NCBI RefSeq assembly: GCF_905207245.1
Contig: NZ_CAJLKP010000099.1
Location: 1-18,900, forward strand
Direction: 5' to 3'
Origin: an uncultured Bacteroides sp.
Lineage (GTDB): Bacteria; Bacteroidota; Bacteroidia; Bacteroidales; Bacteroidaceae
DNA: 18,900 bases
Every line of letters starts with the position of its first letter. Position 1 is the stretch's first letter. This document shows positions 1 through 7,371 of the stretch, piece after piece. The translations under genes and the position numbers were made by a program. A model generated the notes under the pieces. It saw only the letters and a list, made by a program, of their open reading frames with translations, made no database searches and was not told where the DNA came from.

Positions 1-60
1 CTACAAGTAGCTGCGCTATGTTCCGAAAGGCACTTGTAGCTTGTAGCCTGTAGCTGATTC
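1..60. repeat. Partial hairpin/tandem-repeat intergenic element
   Basis: The left edge cuts an element made of short degenerate units of the type CTTGTAGC (31-54 reads as CACTTGTAGCTTGTAGCCTG). CTACAAG at 1-7 is complementary to CTTGTAG at 33-39, giving a hairpin whose left arm is truncated by the window edge. A related element with the same arm sequence lies between mgtE and rsmA (15025-15135). The loop contains AGCTGCGCTAT (9-19), which recurs reverse-complemented in the loop of the element at 4269-4360. No gene is associated in this window. Repeat nature is seen directly; function is unknown. Confidence 0.6.
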
Positions 61-164
61 ATAACCCATATAGAAAAGAATTTCTTCTCCTCATCGCTAA
101 TCCTTTTCTTAGGCACTCCTATCGTTTTTCCTTCCGAAGATTAGCCTTTTTGCATGCAAGAGTC

Positions 165-192
165 TATTCTTTCCACCACGGTGGAAAGAATA
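165..192. repeat. 28-nt near-perfect palindrome (13-bp arms)
   Basis: TATTCTTTCCACC at 165-177 is exactly reverse-complemented at 180-192, separated by two bases. As RNA it would form a strong stem with a small loop. Neither side is followed by a T-run, so it is not a textbook intrinsic terminator for either strand. It could be a protein-binding palindrome or a processing site at the end of an upstream transcript outside the window. Confidence 0.6.
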
Positions 193-275
193 AGCGTCTA
201 CTGTGATTTTTCTTAGCCGTCGTCGGGATAAGGGATAAAAGTAGCGGTGCGGAAACTTATACCTATATATGGGTA

Positions 276-342
276 AAACAACGAACGGTAACACATATTA
301 AGTGCCGTTGTTTGTGTATTTGGTTTGCGATACATATCTTCG
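276..342 (+). promoter_or_regulatory. Putative promoter with overlapping dyad for the metal operon
   Basis: TTTG at 311-314 and TATCTTCG at 335-342 (five of six fixed positions of TAnnTTTG) are separated by 20 bp, the spacing expected for a Bacteroides -33/-7 promoter. AAACAACG at 276-283 is the exact reverse complement of CGTTGTTT at 306-313, so the right half-site overlaps the -33 element. A nested pair AACGGTA (284-290) / TGCCGTT (303-309) lies inside it, with one G-T pair. A metal-responsive repressor of the Fur/Zur kind is an attractive inference, but the sequence does not identify the regulator. Confidence 0.4.
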
Positions 343-363
343 CGGCATATTCAAAAAACATCT

Positions 364-687
364 GTGAAAGAAGTGAATAATAGTAGGAAGAAGAGAGCCG
401 TTGTGGCATGGGTGCTGATTTTGTCGCTCATGCCATTCTTCGTGGTGAAAGCTTTTCATCACCATGAGGAAGGTCATTCCACTTCCTGCTCCCATGCCGA
501 TCATCCGCGCCACTCGCCGGACGATTGTGCCATTTGTCACTTCTCTCTTTCTCTTTTCACGGAAGCGCAGTCGGTCGACTTTCATTGTATCTTAACGCTC
601 ATCCCTTTTGAGCAAGTAGCCTATCAGGATAAGATTGTCTATGCACTGTCTTATTCACATTATTTGCGCGGTCCTCCCACAGCTTGA
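364..687 (+). CDS. Small His/Cys-rich membrane or exported protein
   Basis: A protein of about 107 residues that I do not recognise by name. A basic N-terminus (NSRKKR) precedes one hydrophobic segment at about 13-29, either a signal peptide or a membrane anchor. A metal-ligand-rich stretch follows: three His at 32-34, more at 38, 44, 47 and 50, and a CAIC motif near 55-58 followed by His. There is no ATG in frame; GTG at 364 is chosen because the putative promoter at 311-342 would make the TTG at 325 untranslated. It is the first gene of a unit with the TonB receptor 84 bp downstream and the His-rich lipoprotein after that, which suggests periplasmic metal binding or sensing. The CxxC and His pattern is seen; the metal role is inferred. 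Confidence 0.65.
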   Translation: MKEVNNSRKKRAVVAWVLILSLMPFFVVKAFHHHEEGHSTSCSHADHPRHSPDDCAICHFSLSLFTEAQSVDFHCILTLIPFEQVAYQDKIVYALSYSHYLRGPPTA

Positions 688-771
688 TTACATAGTTCTT
701 GATTTTTATGCGGAGGCAGGTTTTGAGAGCTTGTCCCCCTCATTGTTTTATTCTAAAAAAGATTGTAATCA

Positions 772-2931
772 ATGCGTATAGGAATTATTCCGGGCGTGTT
801 AGGGCTATTGTGCCTGGCTCTTTCCGTCCAGGCGCAGCATTCCGATTCAGTCCGTAGTGTAGCATTGCCCGAAGTGGTGGTAGCGGAAACCTATCAGCAA
901 CTTCAGAAAAAGAAGACTGCACTCACACTTGAAGTGGCTGACCGGGACTTTCTGCGGAAACATTTCACAGGTAACTTCATGCAGGCGATGGAAAATATTC
1001 CCGGAGTGCAGGCTATGGATATTGGTTCGGGATTCTCCAAACCGATGATTCGTGGTATGGGTTTCAACCGGGTAGCTGTGTTGGAGAATGGCATCAAACA
1101 GGAAGGTCAGCAGTGGGGCGCAGACCATGGGCTGGAACTGGACGCCTTCAATGTAGATGCTGTGAATGTGATAAAAGGCCCTGCTTCATTACTTTACGGC
1201 AGTGATGCCATGGGCGGAGTGATTGACATTGCCCCTGTGCAGGTTCCGGTGGATAATATGTTGTTCGGTGACGTGACGCTTCTGGGAAAGTCGGTCAACG
1301 GAACTGTCGGGGCTTCGCTGATGTTGGGGATTAAAAAGAATGCCTGGTACACGAAGCTGCGCTACTCGGAACAGCGTTTCGGGGATTACCGTATTCCGAC
1401 GGATACCATCGTTTATCTCACCCAGAAGATGCCTGTCTATGGTCGGCGGTTGAGGAACACGGCAGGATGGGAACGGAACATCAATTTCTTTACCCAATAT
1501 CGGAAGAAGGGATATAAATCTAATTTCGTAGTTTCCAACGTGTTTCAGAAGACAGGTTTCTTTCCGGGGGCGCACGGTGTGCCCGACTTGGCACGTCTGG
1601 AAGATGACGGTGACAGCCGGAATATAGAACTTCCTTATAGTAAGGTGAATCATCTGAAAGTGACCACGCATCAACAATATGCCTGGGATACATTTGTCCT
1701 GTCGGGCGATATTGGCTACCAGAACAATCACCGCGAAGAATGGAGTGCGTTTCATACCCATTACGGCAGTCAGCCTTTGCCGGAAACGGACCCGGACAAA
1801 GAACTGGGATTTAATCTGAATACTTTCAGCTTCTCGGCAAAGGGGCTTCTGATTGCTTCTTCTTCCTGGGAACATCGGATGGGGGGGGACTCCCAGTTCC
1901 AGCGGAATACGATTTCCGGTTATTCTTTTCTGTTGCCGGAGTATGAACGTTTCACCACCGGTGTGTCCTGGTTTACGATGTATCGCCCGGATAACCGGCT
2001 TTCTGTCAGTGGGGGAGTGCGCTATGACTATGGCCGGATGCGTGTCTTCGCCCATGACGACCCTTATCTGGCAACTTACTTGCAGGAACAGGGATATGAC
2101 GAAGAACATGTAGATCTCTATCGTTGGAACAGCCGCCGGGTGAACCGTAACTTTGGGGACTATTCGTTGTCATTAGGGATTGTTTGGACGCCTTCGGCGC
2201 AACATCAGCTAAAAGTGAATGTCGGGCGGAGTTTCCGTCTTCCGGGAGCTAATGAACTGGCCTCTAACGGTGTGCATCATGGCACCTTCCGGCACGAACA
2301 GGGAGATGCTTCTCTGTTCTCCGAACAAGGCTGGCAGATGGATGCTTCTTATCAGTTGAAGTACGGGCGGTTGTCGCTGTACGTGTCTCCTTTTGTCAAT
2401 TGGTTCAGTAATTACATCTTCCTGCGCCCCACGGGGGACTGGTCTGTACTGCCGCATACGGGACAGATTTACCGCTATACGCAGACGGAGGCATTGTTTG
2501 CAGGGGCGGAGGCGAGTGCGGAATTAAGCATTCTGCCTGCCCTGAGTTATCGTGTTTCCGGCGAGTATGTCTATACTTATAATTGTGACGAACACATTCC
2601 TTTGAGTTTTTCCCCGCCTACCGTATTGCACAATACGCTGACCTGGCAAAAGAAGCGGTATATGCTTTATGCCGAGTGGCAGAGTATAGCCAAACAGGAC
2701 CGGGTGGACCGTAATGAAGACCGCACGCTGGGTGCAAATCTGTTTCATCTCGGCGGTTCGGTTGATTTACCCGTTGCCGGAACAGAGGTGGAGATAACTC
2801 TGACTGTTCGGAATCTGTTCAATACGCGCTATTACAATCATCTCAGTTTTTACCGGAAAGTGGAGATTCCCGAGCCGGGACGAAACTTTCAATTATTAAT
2901 TAAAGTACCATTTAAAAAACTATTCAAATGA
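772..2931 (+). CDS. TonB-dependent outer-membrane receptor, ZnuD-like
   Basis: A 719-residue outer-membrane receptor. Residues 1-22 form a signal peptide ending VQAQ. A TonB-box-like EVVV lies at 34-37. The plug domain is at about 45-155, with PMIRGMGFNRVAVLENGI and GPASLLYGSDAMGGVID, followed by a beta-barrel to the C-terminus (RNLFNTRYYN near the end). It lacks the N-terminal carboxypeptidase-like domain of SusC proteins, so it is a classical small-ligand receptor and not a glycan importer. The plug wording, including ADHGLELD near 117-124, resembles ZnuD-type zinc receptors from memory. A GGGGGGGG run at 1881-1888 encodes part of Met-Gly-Gly at 370-372. Its stop overlaps the ATG of the next gene (ATGA), implying translational coupling. 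The substrate is inferred as Zn2+ or a similar metal; haem or a siderophore cannot be excluded. Confidence 0.9.
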   Translation: MRIGIIPGVLGLLCLALSVQAQHSDSVRSVALPEVVVAETYQQLQKKKTALTLEVADRDFLRKHFTGNFMQAMENIPGVQAMDIGSGFSKPMIRGMGFNRVAVLENGIKQEGQQWGADHGLELDAFNVDAVNVIKGPASLLYGSDAMGGVIDIAPVQVPVDNMLFGDVTLLGKSVNGTVGASLMLGIKKNAWYTKLRYSEQRFGDYRIPTDTIVYLTQKMPVYGRRLRNTAGWERNINFFTQYRKKGYKSNFVVSNVFQKTGFFPGAHGVPDLARLEDDGDSRNIELPYSKVNHLKVTTHQQYAWDTFVLSGDIGYQNNHREEWSAFHTHYGSQPLPETDPDKELGFNLNTFSFSAKGLLIASSSWEHRMGGDSQFQRNTISGYSFLLPEYERFTTGVSWFTMYRPDNRLSVSGGVRYDYGRMRVFAHDDPYLATYLQEQGYDEEHVDLYRWNSRRVNRNFGDYSLSLGIVWTPSAQHQLKVNVGRSFRLPGANELASNGVHHGTFRHEQGDASLFSEQGWQMDASYQLKYGRLSLYVSPFVNWFSNYIFLRPTGDWSVLPHTGQIYRYTQTEALFAGAEASAELSILPALSYRVSGEYVYTYNCDEHIPLSFSPPTVLHNTLTWQKKRYMLYAEWQSIAKQDRVDRNEDRTLGANLFHLGGSVDLPVAGTEVEITLTVRNLFNTRYYNHLSFYRKVEIPEPGRNFQLLIKVPFKKLFK

Positions 2932-3419
2932 AAACAAAATTCTATTTCCCGATTATGATTTCCCTTTTAGTGATGACAGCTTCTGTGTTTACTGCTTGCA
3001 GTGACAGTGATAATCCGCTGAATGATACGACTAAGCCTGTGATAGACCTGAAATCGCCAACCGAGGGGCAGACCCTGACGATAGGCAGTGAACATGGTGT
3101 GCATTTTGAGATGGACTTGTCGGACGATGTGATGCTGAAATCTTATAAGATAGAGATTCATAGCAACTTCGACCATCATTCGCATGATACCAGAGCGGCT
3201 GGGACTACCGTAGACTTTGCCTTCAATCGGGCATATGATGTGTCGGAGCAGAAGACAGCACATATCCATCACCACGATATTCTGATACCGGCTAATGCCA
3301 CTCCGGGAGACTATCATCTGATGGTGTATTGCACGGATGCCGCCGGAAACGAAGCCTATGTGGCACGCAACATTGTGTTGGGTGCGGCGGGCGGTGACGA
3401 CGGACATCATGAAGAATAA
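2928..3419 (+). CDS. His-rich lipoprotein, DUF4625-type
   Basis: A 163-residue surface or periplasmic lipoprotein. The signal peptide ends in a lipobox FTAC with the acylated Cys at 24, followed by Ser-Asp-Ser-Asp. The body, starting TTKPVIDLKSPTEGQTL, reads as a single Ig-like beta-sandwich of the kind I recall as DUF4625 in Bacteroidetes. It has 13 His in 163 residues, clustered as HSNFDHHSHD, HIHHHD and a C-terminal GHHEE. It overlaps the receptor gene by 4 bp, so the two are co-translated. The likely role is capturing a metal ion or metal-loaded ligand and passing it to the receptor, analogous to lipoprotein-receptor pairs elsewhere in Bacteroidetes. The family assignment is from memory and metal binding is inferred from composition. 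Confidence 0.85.
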   Translation: MKTKFYFPIMISLLVMTASVFTACSDSDNPLNDTTKPVIDLKSPTEGQTLTIGSEHGVHFEMDLSDDVMLKSYKIEIHSNFDHHSHDTRAAGTTVDFAFNRAYDVSEQKTAHIHHHDILIPANATPGDYHLMVYCTDAAGNEAYVARNIVLGAAGGDDGHHEE

Positions 3420-3473
3420 AGGCTAAGTGAATTTTTGTATGCCATAACAGTACGTAATATCTTCCTTTTTGCC

Positions 3474-3481
3474 TACTTTTG
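3474..3481 (+). promoter_or_regulatory. -7 promoter element of surE
   Basis: TACTTTTG matches the Bacteroides TAnnTTTG consensus exactly and lies 20 bp before the surE ATG at 3502. No TTTG is present at the usual -33 spacing. Its position argues against any surE start upstream of about 3490. Confidence 0.5.
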
Positions 3482-3501
3482 CACTGAAAATAAAGATGAA
3501 C

Positions 3502-4275
3502 ATGGAAAATCAGAGACCTTTGATATTAATTTCCAATGATGACGGCATCATTGCGAAAGGTATTAGTGAGTTGATAAAGTTCCTCCGTCCGTTGGGGGAA
3601 ATTGTGGTAATGGCGCCGGATGCGCCTCGTTCGGGTAACGCAAGTGCGCTGACTGTGACCGAACCGATTCATTATCAACTGGTGCGCAAAGATGTGGGGC
3701 TGACTGTTTATAAATGTTCCGGTAGTCCGGTTGATTGTATTAAGCTTGCCTTCCATACGGTGCTCGACCGTAAACCCGATTTGGTAGTCGGTGGTATCAA
3801 TCACGGAGATAACTCCGCTGTGAATGTACATTATTCCGGCACGATGGGAGTAGTAATCGAGGGTTGCCTCAAAGGTGTACCTTCCATTGGTTTCTCTCTT
3901 TGCAGTCACGAACCGAATGCGGACTTTGAACCCTCCGGTCCTTATATCCGCGAAATAGCCCGTCAGGTTTTGGAAAAAGGATTGCCACCATTGACTTGCC
4001 TCAATGTGAACTTCCCCGATACGAAAGAGCTGAAAGGTGTGAAAATCTGCGAGCAGTCTAAAGGACAGTGGACGAATGAATGGGAAAACTTTGCACATCG
4101 CGGTGATACCCATTACTATTGGCTGACCGGCGAGTTCCAGAATACAGATCCGGATAATGAAAAGAATGACCATTGGGCGCTTGACAACGGATATGTAGCC
4201 ATCACCCCAACTACAGTTGATGTTACGGCTTACGAACTTATTGACGAGCTGAAAACCTGGTTTGGAGGAAATTAA
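3502..4275 (+). CDS. surE: 5'/3'-nucleotidase SurE
   Basis: SurE is a cytoplasmic metal-dependent nucleoside monophosphate phosphatase linked to stationary-phase survival. The 257-residue protein begins MENQRPLILISNDDG; Asp13-Asp14, Ser44 and Asn100 (in GGINHGDN) occupy the metal-ligand positions of the family. SGTMGVVIEG and the ending DVTAYELIDELKTW are also typical. The reading frame is open further upstream to 3469, but that segment contains the -7 element and lacks SurE homology, so ATG 3502 (or ATG 3496) is preferred. lpxB follows on the same strand after a 100-bp inverted repeat. The length is normal for the family. Confidence 0.95.
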   Translation: MENQRPLILISNDDGIIAKGISELIKFLRPLGEIVVMAPDAPRSGNASALTVTEPIHYQLVRKDVGLTVYKCSGSPVDCIKLAFHTVLDRKPDLVVGGINHGDNSAVNVHYSGTMGVVIEGCLKGVPSIGFSLCSHEPNADFEPSGPYIREIARQVLEKGLPPLTCLNVNFPDTKELKGVKICEQSKGQWTNEWENFAHRGDTHYYWLTGEFQNTDPDNEKNDHWALDNGYVAITPTTVDVTAYELIDELKTWFGGN

Positions 4276-4360
4276 AAATTAAAAAATGAAAATTAAAAAT
4301 TGCTGTGTAGAGTAATAGCGCAGCTCTTTTTAATTTTTAATTTTCAATTTTTAATTTCAT
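4269..4360. repeat. A/T-rich inverted-repeat element between surE and lpxB
   Basis: Runs of the unit AAAATTAAAAATT at about 4269-4302 are answered by complementary runs (TTTTTAATTTTTAATTTTC) at about 4327-4357, forming a long A/T hairpin. It starts inside the surE stop codon region. The loop (4302-4326) is GC-containing and holds ATAGCGCAGCT at 4315-4325, the exact reverse complement of 9-19 in the element at the left edge. It has the look of a dispersed Bacteroides intergenic element rather than a terminator, since both arms are A/T only. Confidence 0.6.
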
Positions 4361-4375
4361 AAAATTCTCAATTTT

Positions 4376-5512
4376 ATGAAGTATTACTTGATTGTCGGTG
4401 AAGCTTCCGGTGACTTGCATGCATCTCACCTGATGGCTGCTTTGAAGGTCGAGGACCCGCAGGCGGAGTTCCGCTTCTTTGGGGGCGATTTGATGGCGGC
4501 AGTAGGAGGTACGATGGTGAAGCATTATAAGGAATTGGCCTATATGGGCTTTATTCCGGTGCTGCTGCACCTGCGCACCATCTTTGCCAATATGAAGCGT
4601 TGCAAGGAAGATATTGTGGCATGGCAACCGGATGTAGTGATACTGGTGGATTATCCGGGTTTCAACCTGAATATAGCCAAGTACTTGCATGCCAGGACGC
4701 AAATTCCCGTTTATTATTATATCTCTCCGAAGATATGGGCCTGGAAAGAATACCGCATCAAGAATATCAAACGGGATGTTGATGAATTATTCTCCATTCT
4801 GCCCTTTGAGGTAGAGTTTTTTGAGGGTAAGCATCATTATCCGATACATTATGTAGGCAATCCTACGGTGGATGAGGTGGCTGCTTTCTGTGCAAAGCAT
4901 TTCGAAACGCGTGATGATTTTATCTTTGAGAATAAGCTGGAGTCTAAACCGATTATTGCTTTGCTGGCGGGAAGCCGTAAGCAGGAAATTAAAGATAATC
5001 TTCCTGATATGCTTCGTGCAGCGTCCGCTTTTCCGGAATATCAACTGGTGCTGGCAGGTGCTCCCGGTATTTCTCCCGATTATTACCGGGAATATATGGG
5101 CGATGCGAAAGTGAAAATCCTTTTTGGGAAAACTTATCATCTGTTGCAACAGGCTGAGGCTGCATTGGTAACTTCAGGGACCGCTACATTAGAGGCCGCC
5201 CTGTTTCGTGTACCGCAGGCTGTTTGCTATCATACGCCCATAGGAAAAGTGATTTCTTTCTTACGGCGGCACATATTGACTGTGAAGTATATCTCTCTGG
5301 TGAACCTTATAGCCAATCGTGAAGTAGTCAAGGAATTGGTTGCCGATACGATGACTGTTGAGCAGGTTCGTGCCGAACTGGAACGTATCTTATATAATAA
5401 AGAATATCGGCAGCAGATGCTTGACGGATACGAATATATGGCATCGCGTCTGGGCGATGCAGGTGCTCCGAGGCATGCGGCGCAGGAGATGGTGCGCTTA
5501 CTGCGGAAATGA
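4376..5512 (+). CDS. lpxB: Lipid-A-disaccharide synthase LpxB
   Basis: LpxB is the GT19 glycosyltransferase that joins UDP-2,3-diacylglucosamine to lipid X to make the lipid A disaccharide, acting at the inner face of the cytoplasmic membrane. The 378-residue protein starts MKYYLIVGEASGDLHA (family N-terminal signature) and has VDYPGFNLNIA, YYISPKIWAWKEYR, LLAGSRKQEIK and the donor-site-like SGTATLEAALF. Length and order of motifs are normal. ATG 4376 sits directly after the A/T repeat. surE-lpxB adjacency is, as I recall, usual in Bacteroides. A terminator follows at 5596-5630. Confidence 0.96.
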   Translation: MKYYLIVGEASGDLHASHLMAALKVEDPQAEFRFFGGDLMAAVGGTMVKHYKELAYMGFIPVLLHLRTIFANMKRCKEDIVAWQPDVVILVDYPGFNLNIAKYLHARTQIPVYYYISPKIWAWKEYRIKNIKRDVDELFSILPFEVEFFEGKHHYPIHYVGNPTVDEVAAFCAKHFETRDDFIFENKLESKPIIALLAGSRKQEIKDNLPDMLRAASAFPEYQLVLAGAPGISPDYYREYMGDAKVKILFGKTYHLLQQAEAALVTSGTATLEAALFRVPQAVCYHTPIGKVISFLRRHILTVKYISLVNLIANREVVKELVADTMTVEQVRAELERILYNKEYRQQMLDGYEYMASRLGDAGAPRHAAQEMVRLLRK

Positions 5513-5595
5513 ATGGACTACATAAAACGATGATAGAACTTACATAATGAAAGTCTTTTAGTTCCAAAAGGATGATAAAAGAGTTAAAAGGTATG

Positions 5596-5630
5596 AAGCC
5601 GGTGCAGTATAAGCCCGGCTTTTGTATTTT
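5596..5630 (+). terminator. Intrinsic terminator after lpxB
   Basis: AAGCCGG (5596-5602) pairs with CCGGCTT (5615-5621) over a 12-nt loop, followed by a T-rich tract TTTGTATTTT. It lies 84 bp after the lpxB stop on the same strand, ending the surE-lpxB transcript. Confidence 0.8.
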
Positions 5631-5696
5631 ATAGACAGAACATAAAAATGATGTGAGACCGATAATGAGTAAGAAACAAACAAAAGGACTTTGATT

Positions 5697-6455
5697 ATGA
5701 AAAAATTACATTGGTTAGTTTTGATGATGTGTTTGGCTGTATTGCCTGCTTTACAGTCGTGCGATGATTCCGATGGATATTCAATCGGTGATTTATCTTA
5801 TCCGAACTGGGCTACAGTGCGTGTAACGGGGAATGCTTTCTATCTGAATAGTGATACCTGGGGAACGCTTTGGCCTATCAATACCAATATGGGTTGGTAT
5901 CAGCCTGTGGATGGACAACGTATGGTAACTATCTTCAACCCTATTTATGATAATTATGGAGAGTATGACCATGCAGTGAAGATTGAGCGTATTTGGCATG
6001 CTCTGACAAAAGGTGTAGAGCCGCTGACTGCTGAAAATGAAGAAGAGTATGGCAATGACCCGGTCTTTATTTATAAGGGTGACATCACTATCAGCGGAGG
6101 TTATATGAATATCATCTTTATGCAGAACTTGCCGAAGAATTCGGAGACGAAACATCGTATCAGCTTGGTGCAGCGTGCCGAAAATGTTGAAGTGCCTTTG
6201 GATGATGAAGCCAGTGATGATGGATATATTCATTTGGAGCTACGCTACAATGATTACGATGACTTGAGCGGGATTCGTGCAGCCGGATTGGTGTCGTTCA
6301 ATCTGAAAGATTTGGATATTACTTCTGAAACGAAAGGTATCAAGTTGAAACTGAATTCGGAAGTGAATAAAGAAGTCGAAATAACTTTTGATAAACAACC
6401 TGATAATAGCGATAAAGCTTCTAACTTAGATTTTTCGAAGATGCAATTGAAGTAG
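5697..6455 (+). CDS. NigD-like lipoprotein
   Basis: A 252-residue predicted lipoprotein: the signal peptide ends LQSC with the acylated Cys at 22, followed by DDSDG, an acidic stretch fitting surface export in Bacteroidetes. The layout fits the NigD-like family: an N-terminal OB-like part (about 30-110, YPNWATVRVTGNAFYLNSDT...) and a C-terminal beta-sandwich (about 120-245, with LELRYND and GLVSFNL). NigD was named for the nigrescin locus of Prevotella, but most relatives have no known function and no bacteriocin gene is adjacent here. ATG 5697 is chosen because AGGA at 5685-5688 is well placed; TTG 5691 is less likely. It is monocistronic, with a terminator on each side. Confidence 0.85.
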   Translation: MKKLHWLVLMMCLAVLPALQSCDDSDGYSIGDLSYPNWATVRVTGNAFYLNSDTWGTLWPINTNMGWYQPVDGQRMVTIFNPIYDNYGEYDHAVKIERIWHALTKGVEPLTAENEEEYGNDPVFIYKGDITISGGYMNIIFMQNLPKNSETKHRISLVQRAENVEVPLDDEASDDGYIHLELRYNDYDDLSGIRAAGLVSFNLKDLDITSETKGIKLKLNSEVNKEVEITFDKQPDNSDKASNLDFSKMQLK

Positions 6456-6473
6456 AGTAAAGTGTTTTGTTTG

Positions 6474-6512
6474 AGGCCGGGTGAATGTGAATTCCCCCGG
6501 CTTTTGTTTTTT
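6474..6512 (+). terminator. Intrinsic terminator after the NigD-like gene
   Basis: AGGCCGGG (6474-6481) pairs with CCCGGCTT (6496-6503), one G-U pair included, followed by TTTGTTTTTT. It abuts the stop codon of convergent cdsA. Read from the other strand the hairpin is not followed by a T-run, so it serves mainly the + strand. Confidence 0.8.
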
Positions 6513-7350
6513 ACAGCAGTGTCAATACATAAAGGTAGACCACTGCAGCGGGAATTGCCAGCAAGGCACTGTCAAAACGGTCGAGCATTCCACCATGTCC
6601 GGGAAGGATGTGCCCTGAATCTTTGATACCTAACTGGCGTTTCATCAATGACTCCGTCAAATCTCCCCACGTACCGAAGATGACAACAACCAGTGCAAGG
6701 CCTGCCCATTGCAGAACGGATATGAACGGGAAGTAATGTGCGAACACAAAAGAAGAAGCGATAGAAAATACACCACCTCCAATGCTTCCTTCCCATGATT
6801 TCTTGGGAGATATGCGTTCAAATAAGCGATGTTTGCCTATCAGTGACCCCACGCAGTATGCGCCTGTGTCACTCAACCATATGAAAACGAAAATGGAAAG
6901 CGGCAGGATAGGGTTGTAGGTCACGCTGCTTTCTACCGGATTGTATTGGAAAGCAAGTACGTTGAGCAATGCAAATGGTAATGCCACGTACATCTGGCTC
7001 AGCATAGAGTAAGCCCAGTTACCGATAGGATTCTTCTTTTTCAGATATAATTCTGTAATCATCAGGTAAAGCAATAATGCCAGATAGGGCAGGAATACCT
7101 GTGCTCCAATAGTTGACTGGCAGAAACCCATCACGGCTAAAAAGAGATAGGCTCCCCCCAGGGCTGTAATCGTTTTATTGACCTGTACTTCACCACTGTG
7201 GTTGACCAGGTGGGAAAACTCATGTACGCTCAGTGCACCGATAATGGTGAACAGGATACCGAATGAAAGGGGGCTGTATAGGATACAGCCCACCAATACT
7301 ACTACGAATAACACACCTGTAATGGCGCGTTGTAAGAAATTGCTTTTCAC
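6511..7350 (-). CDS. cdsA: Phosphatidate cytidylyltransferase CdsA
   Basis: CdsA makes CDP-diacylglycerol from phosphatidate and CTP, the branch point of phospholipid synthesis, in the inner membrane. The 279-residue polytopic protein carries the family signature near its C-terminus: SLMKRQLGIKDSG followed by HGGMLDR, plus the upstream SDTGAYCVGSLIGKH and SPKKSWEGSIGG. Several hydrophobic segments fill the N-terminal half. Translation starts at GTG (7350), since no ATG fits before MKSNFLQRAITG; the ftsH stop is 21 bp upstream, so it is the third gene of the rsfS-ftsH-cdsA operon. No separate terminator with a T-run is seen after it on this strand. Confidence 0.95.
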   Translation of the reverse strand: MKSNFLQRAITGVLFVVVLVGCILYSPLSFGILFTIIGALSVHEFSHLVNHSGEVQVNKTITALGGAYLFLAVMGFCQSTIGAQVFLPYLALLLYLMITELYLKKKNPIGNWAYSMLSQMYVALPFALLNVLAFQYNPVESSVTYNPILPLSIFVFIWLSDTGAYCVGSLIGKHRLFERISPKKSWEGSIGGGVFSIASSFVFAHYFPFISVLQWAGLALVVVIFGTWGDLTESLMKRQLGIKDSGHILPGHGGMLDRFDSALLAIPAAVVYLYVLTLL

Positions 7351-7371
7351 GGTTATTCCGTTTTTAATTCT

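Larger units (their letters stand above)
61..363. other. Intergenic region upstream of the metal-uptake operon
   Basis: No convincing gene is present here. A 61-codon minus-strand reading frame at 109-294 is rich in Arg, Tyr and Phe and runs across the 165-192 palindrome; I see nothing supporting it as a protein. The stretch holds a spaced inverted repeat (GCTAATC at 96-102 with GATTAGC at 139-145), the 28-nt palindrome at 165-192 and the promoter/dyad at 276-342. The upstream neighbour is outside the window. Confidence 0.5.

Noticed and set aside
109..294. Minus-strand 61-codon reading frame in the left intergenic region
   Set aside because: It crosses the 165-192 palindrome, has Arg/Tyr-rich composition without a domain or signal, no ribosome binding site, and its start lies in the putative operator of the next gene.
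1189..2109. 306-codon minus-strand frame inside the TonB receptor gene
   Set aside because: It is antisense to a clearly coding receptor with plug and barrel motifs; the long frame is a by-product of codon bias on the other strand.
5697..6455. Bacteriocin immunity system
   Set aside because: Only the NigD-like family resemblance suggests it; no toxin, transporter or processing gene is nearby.
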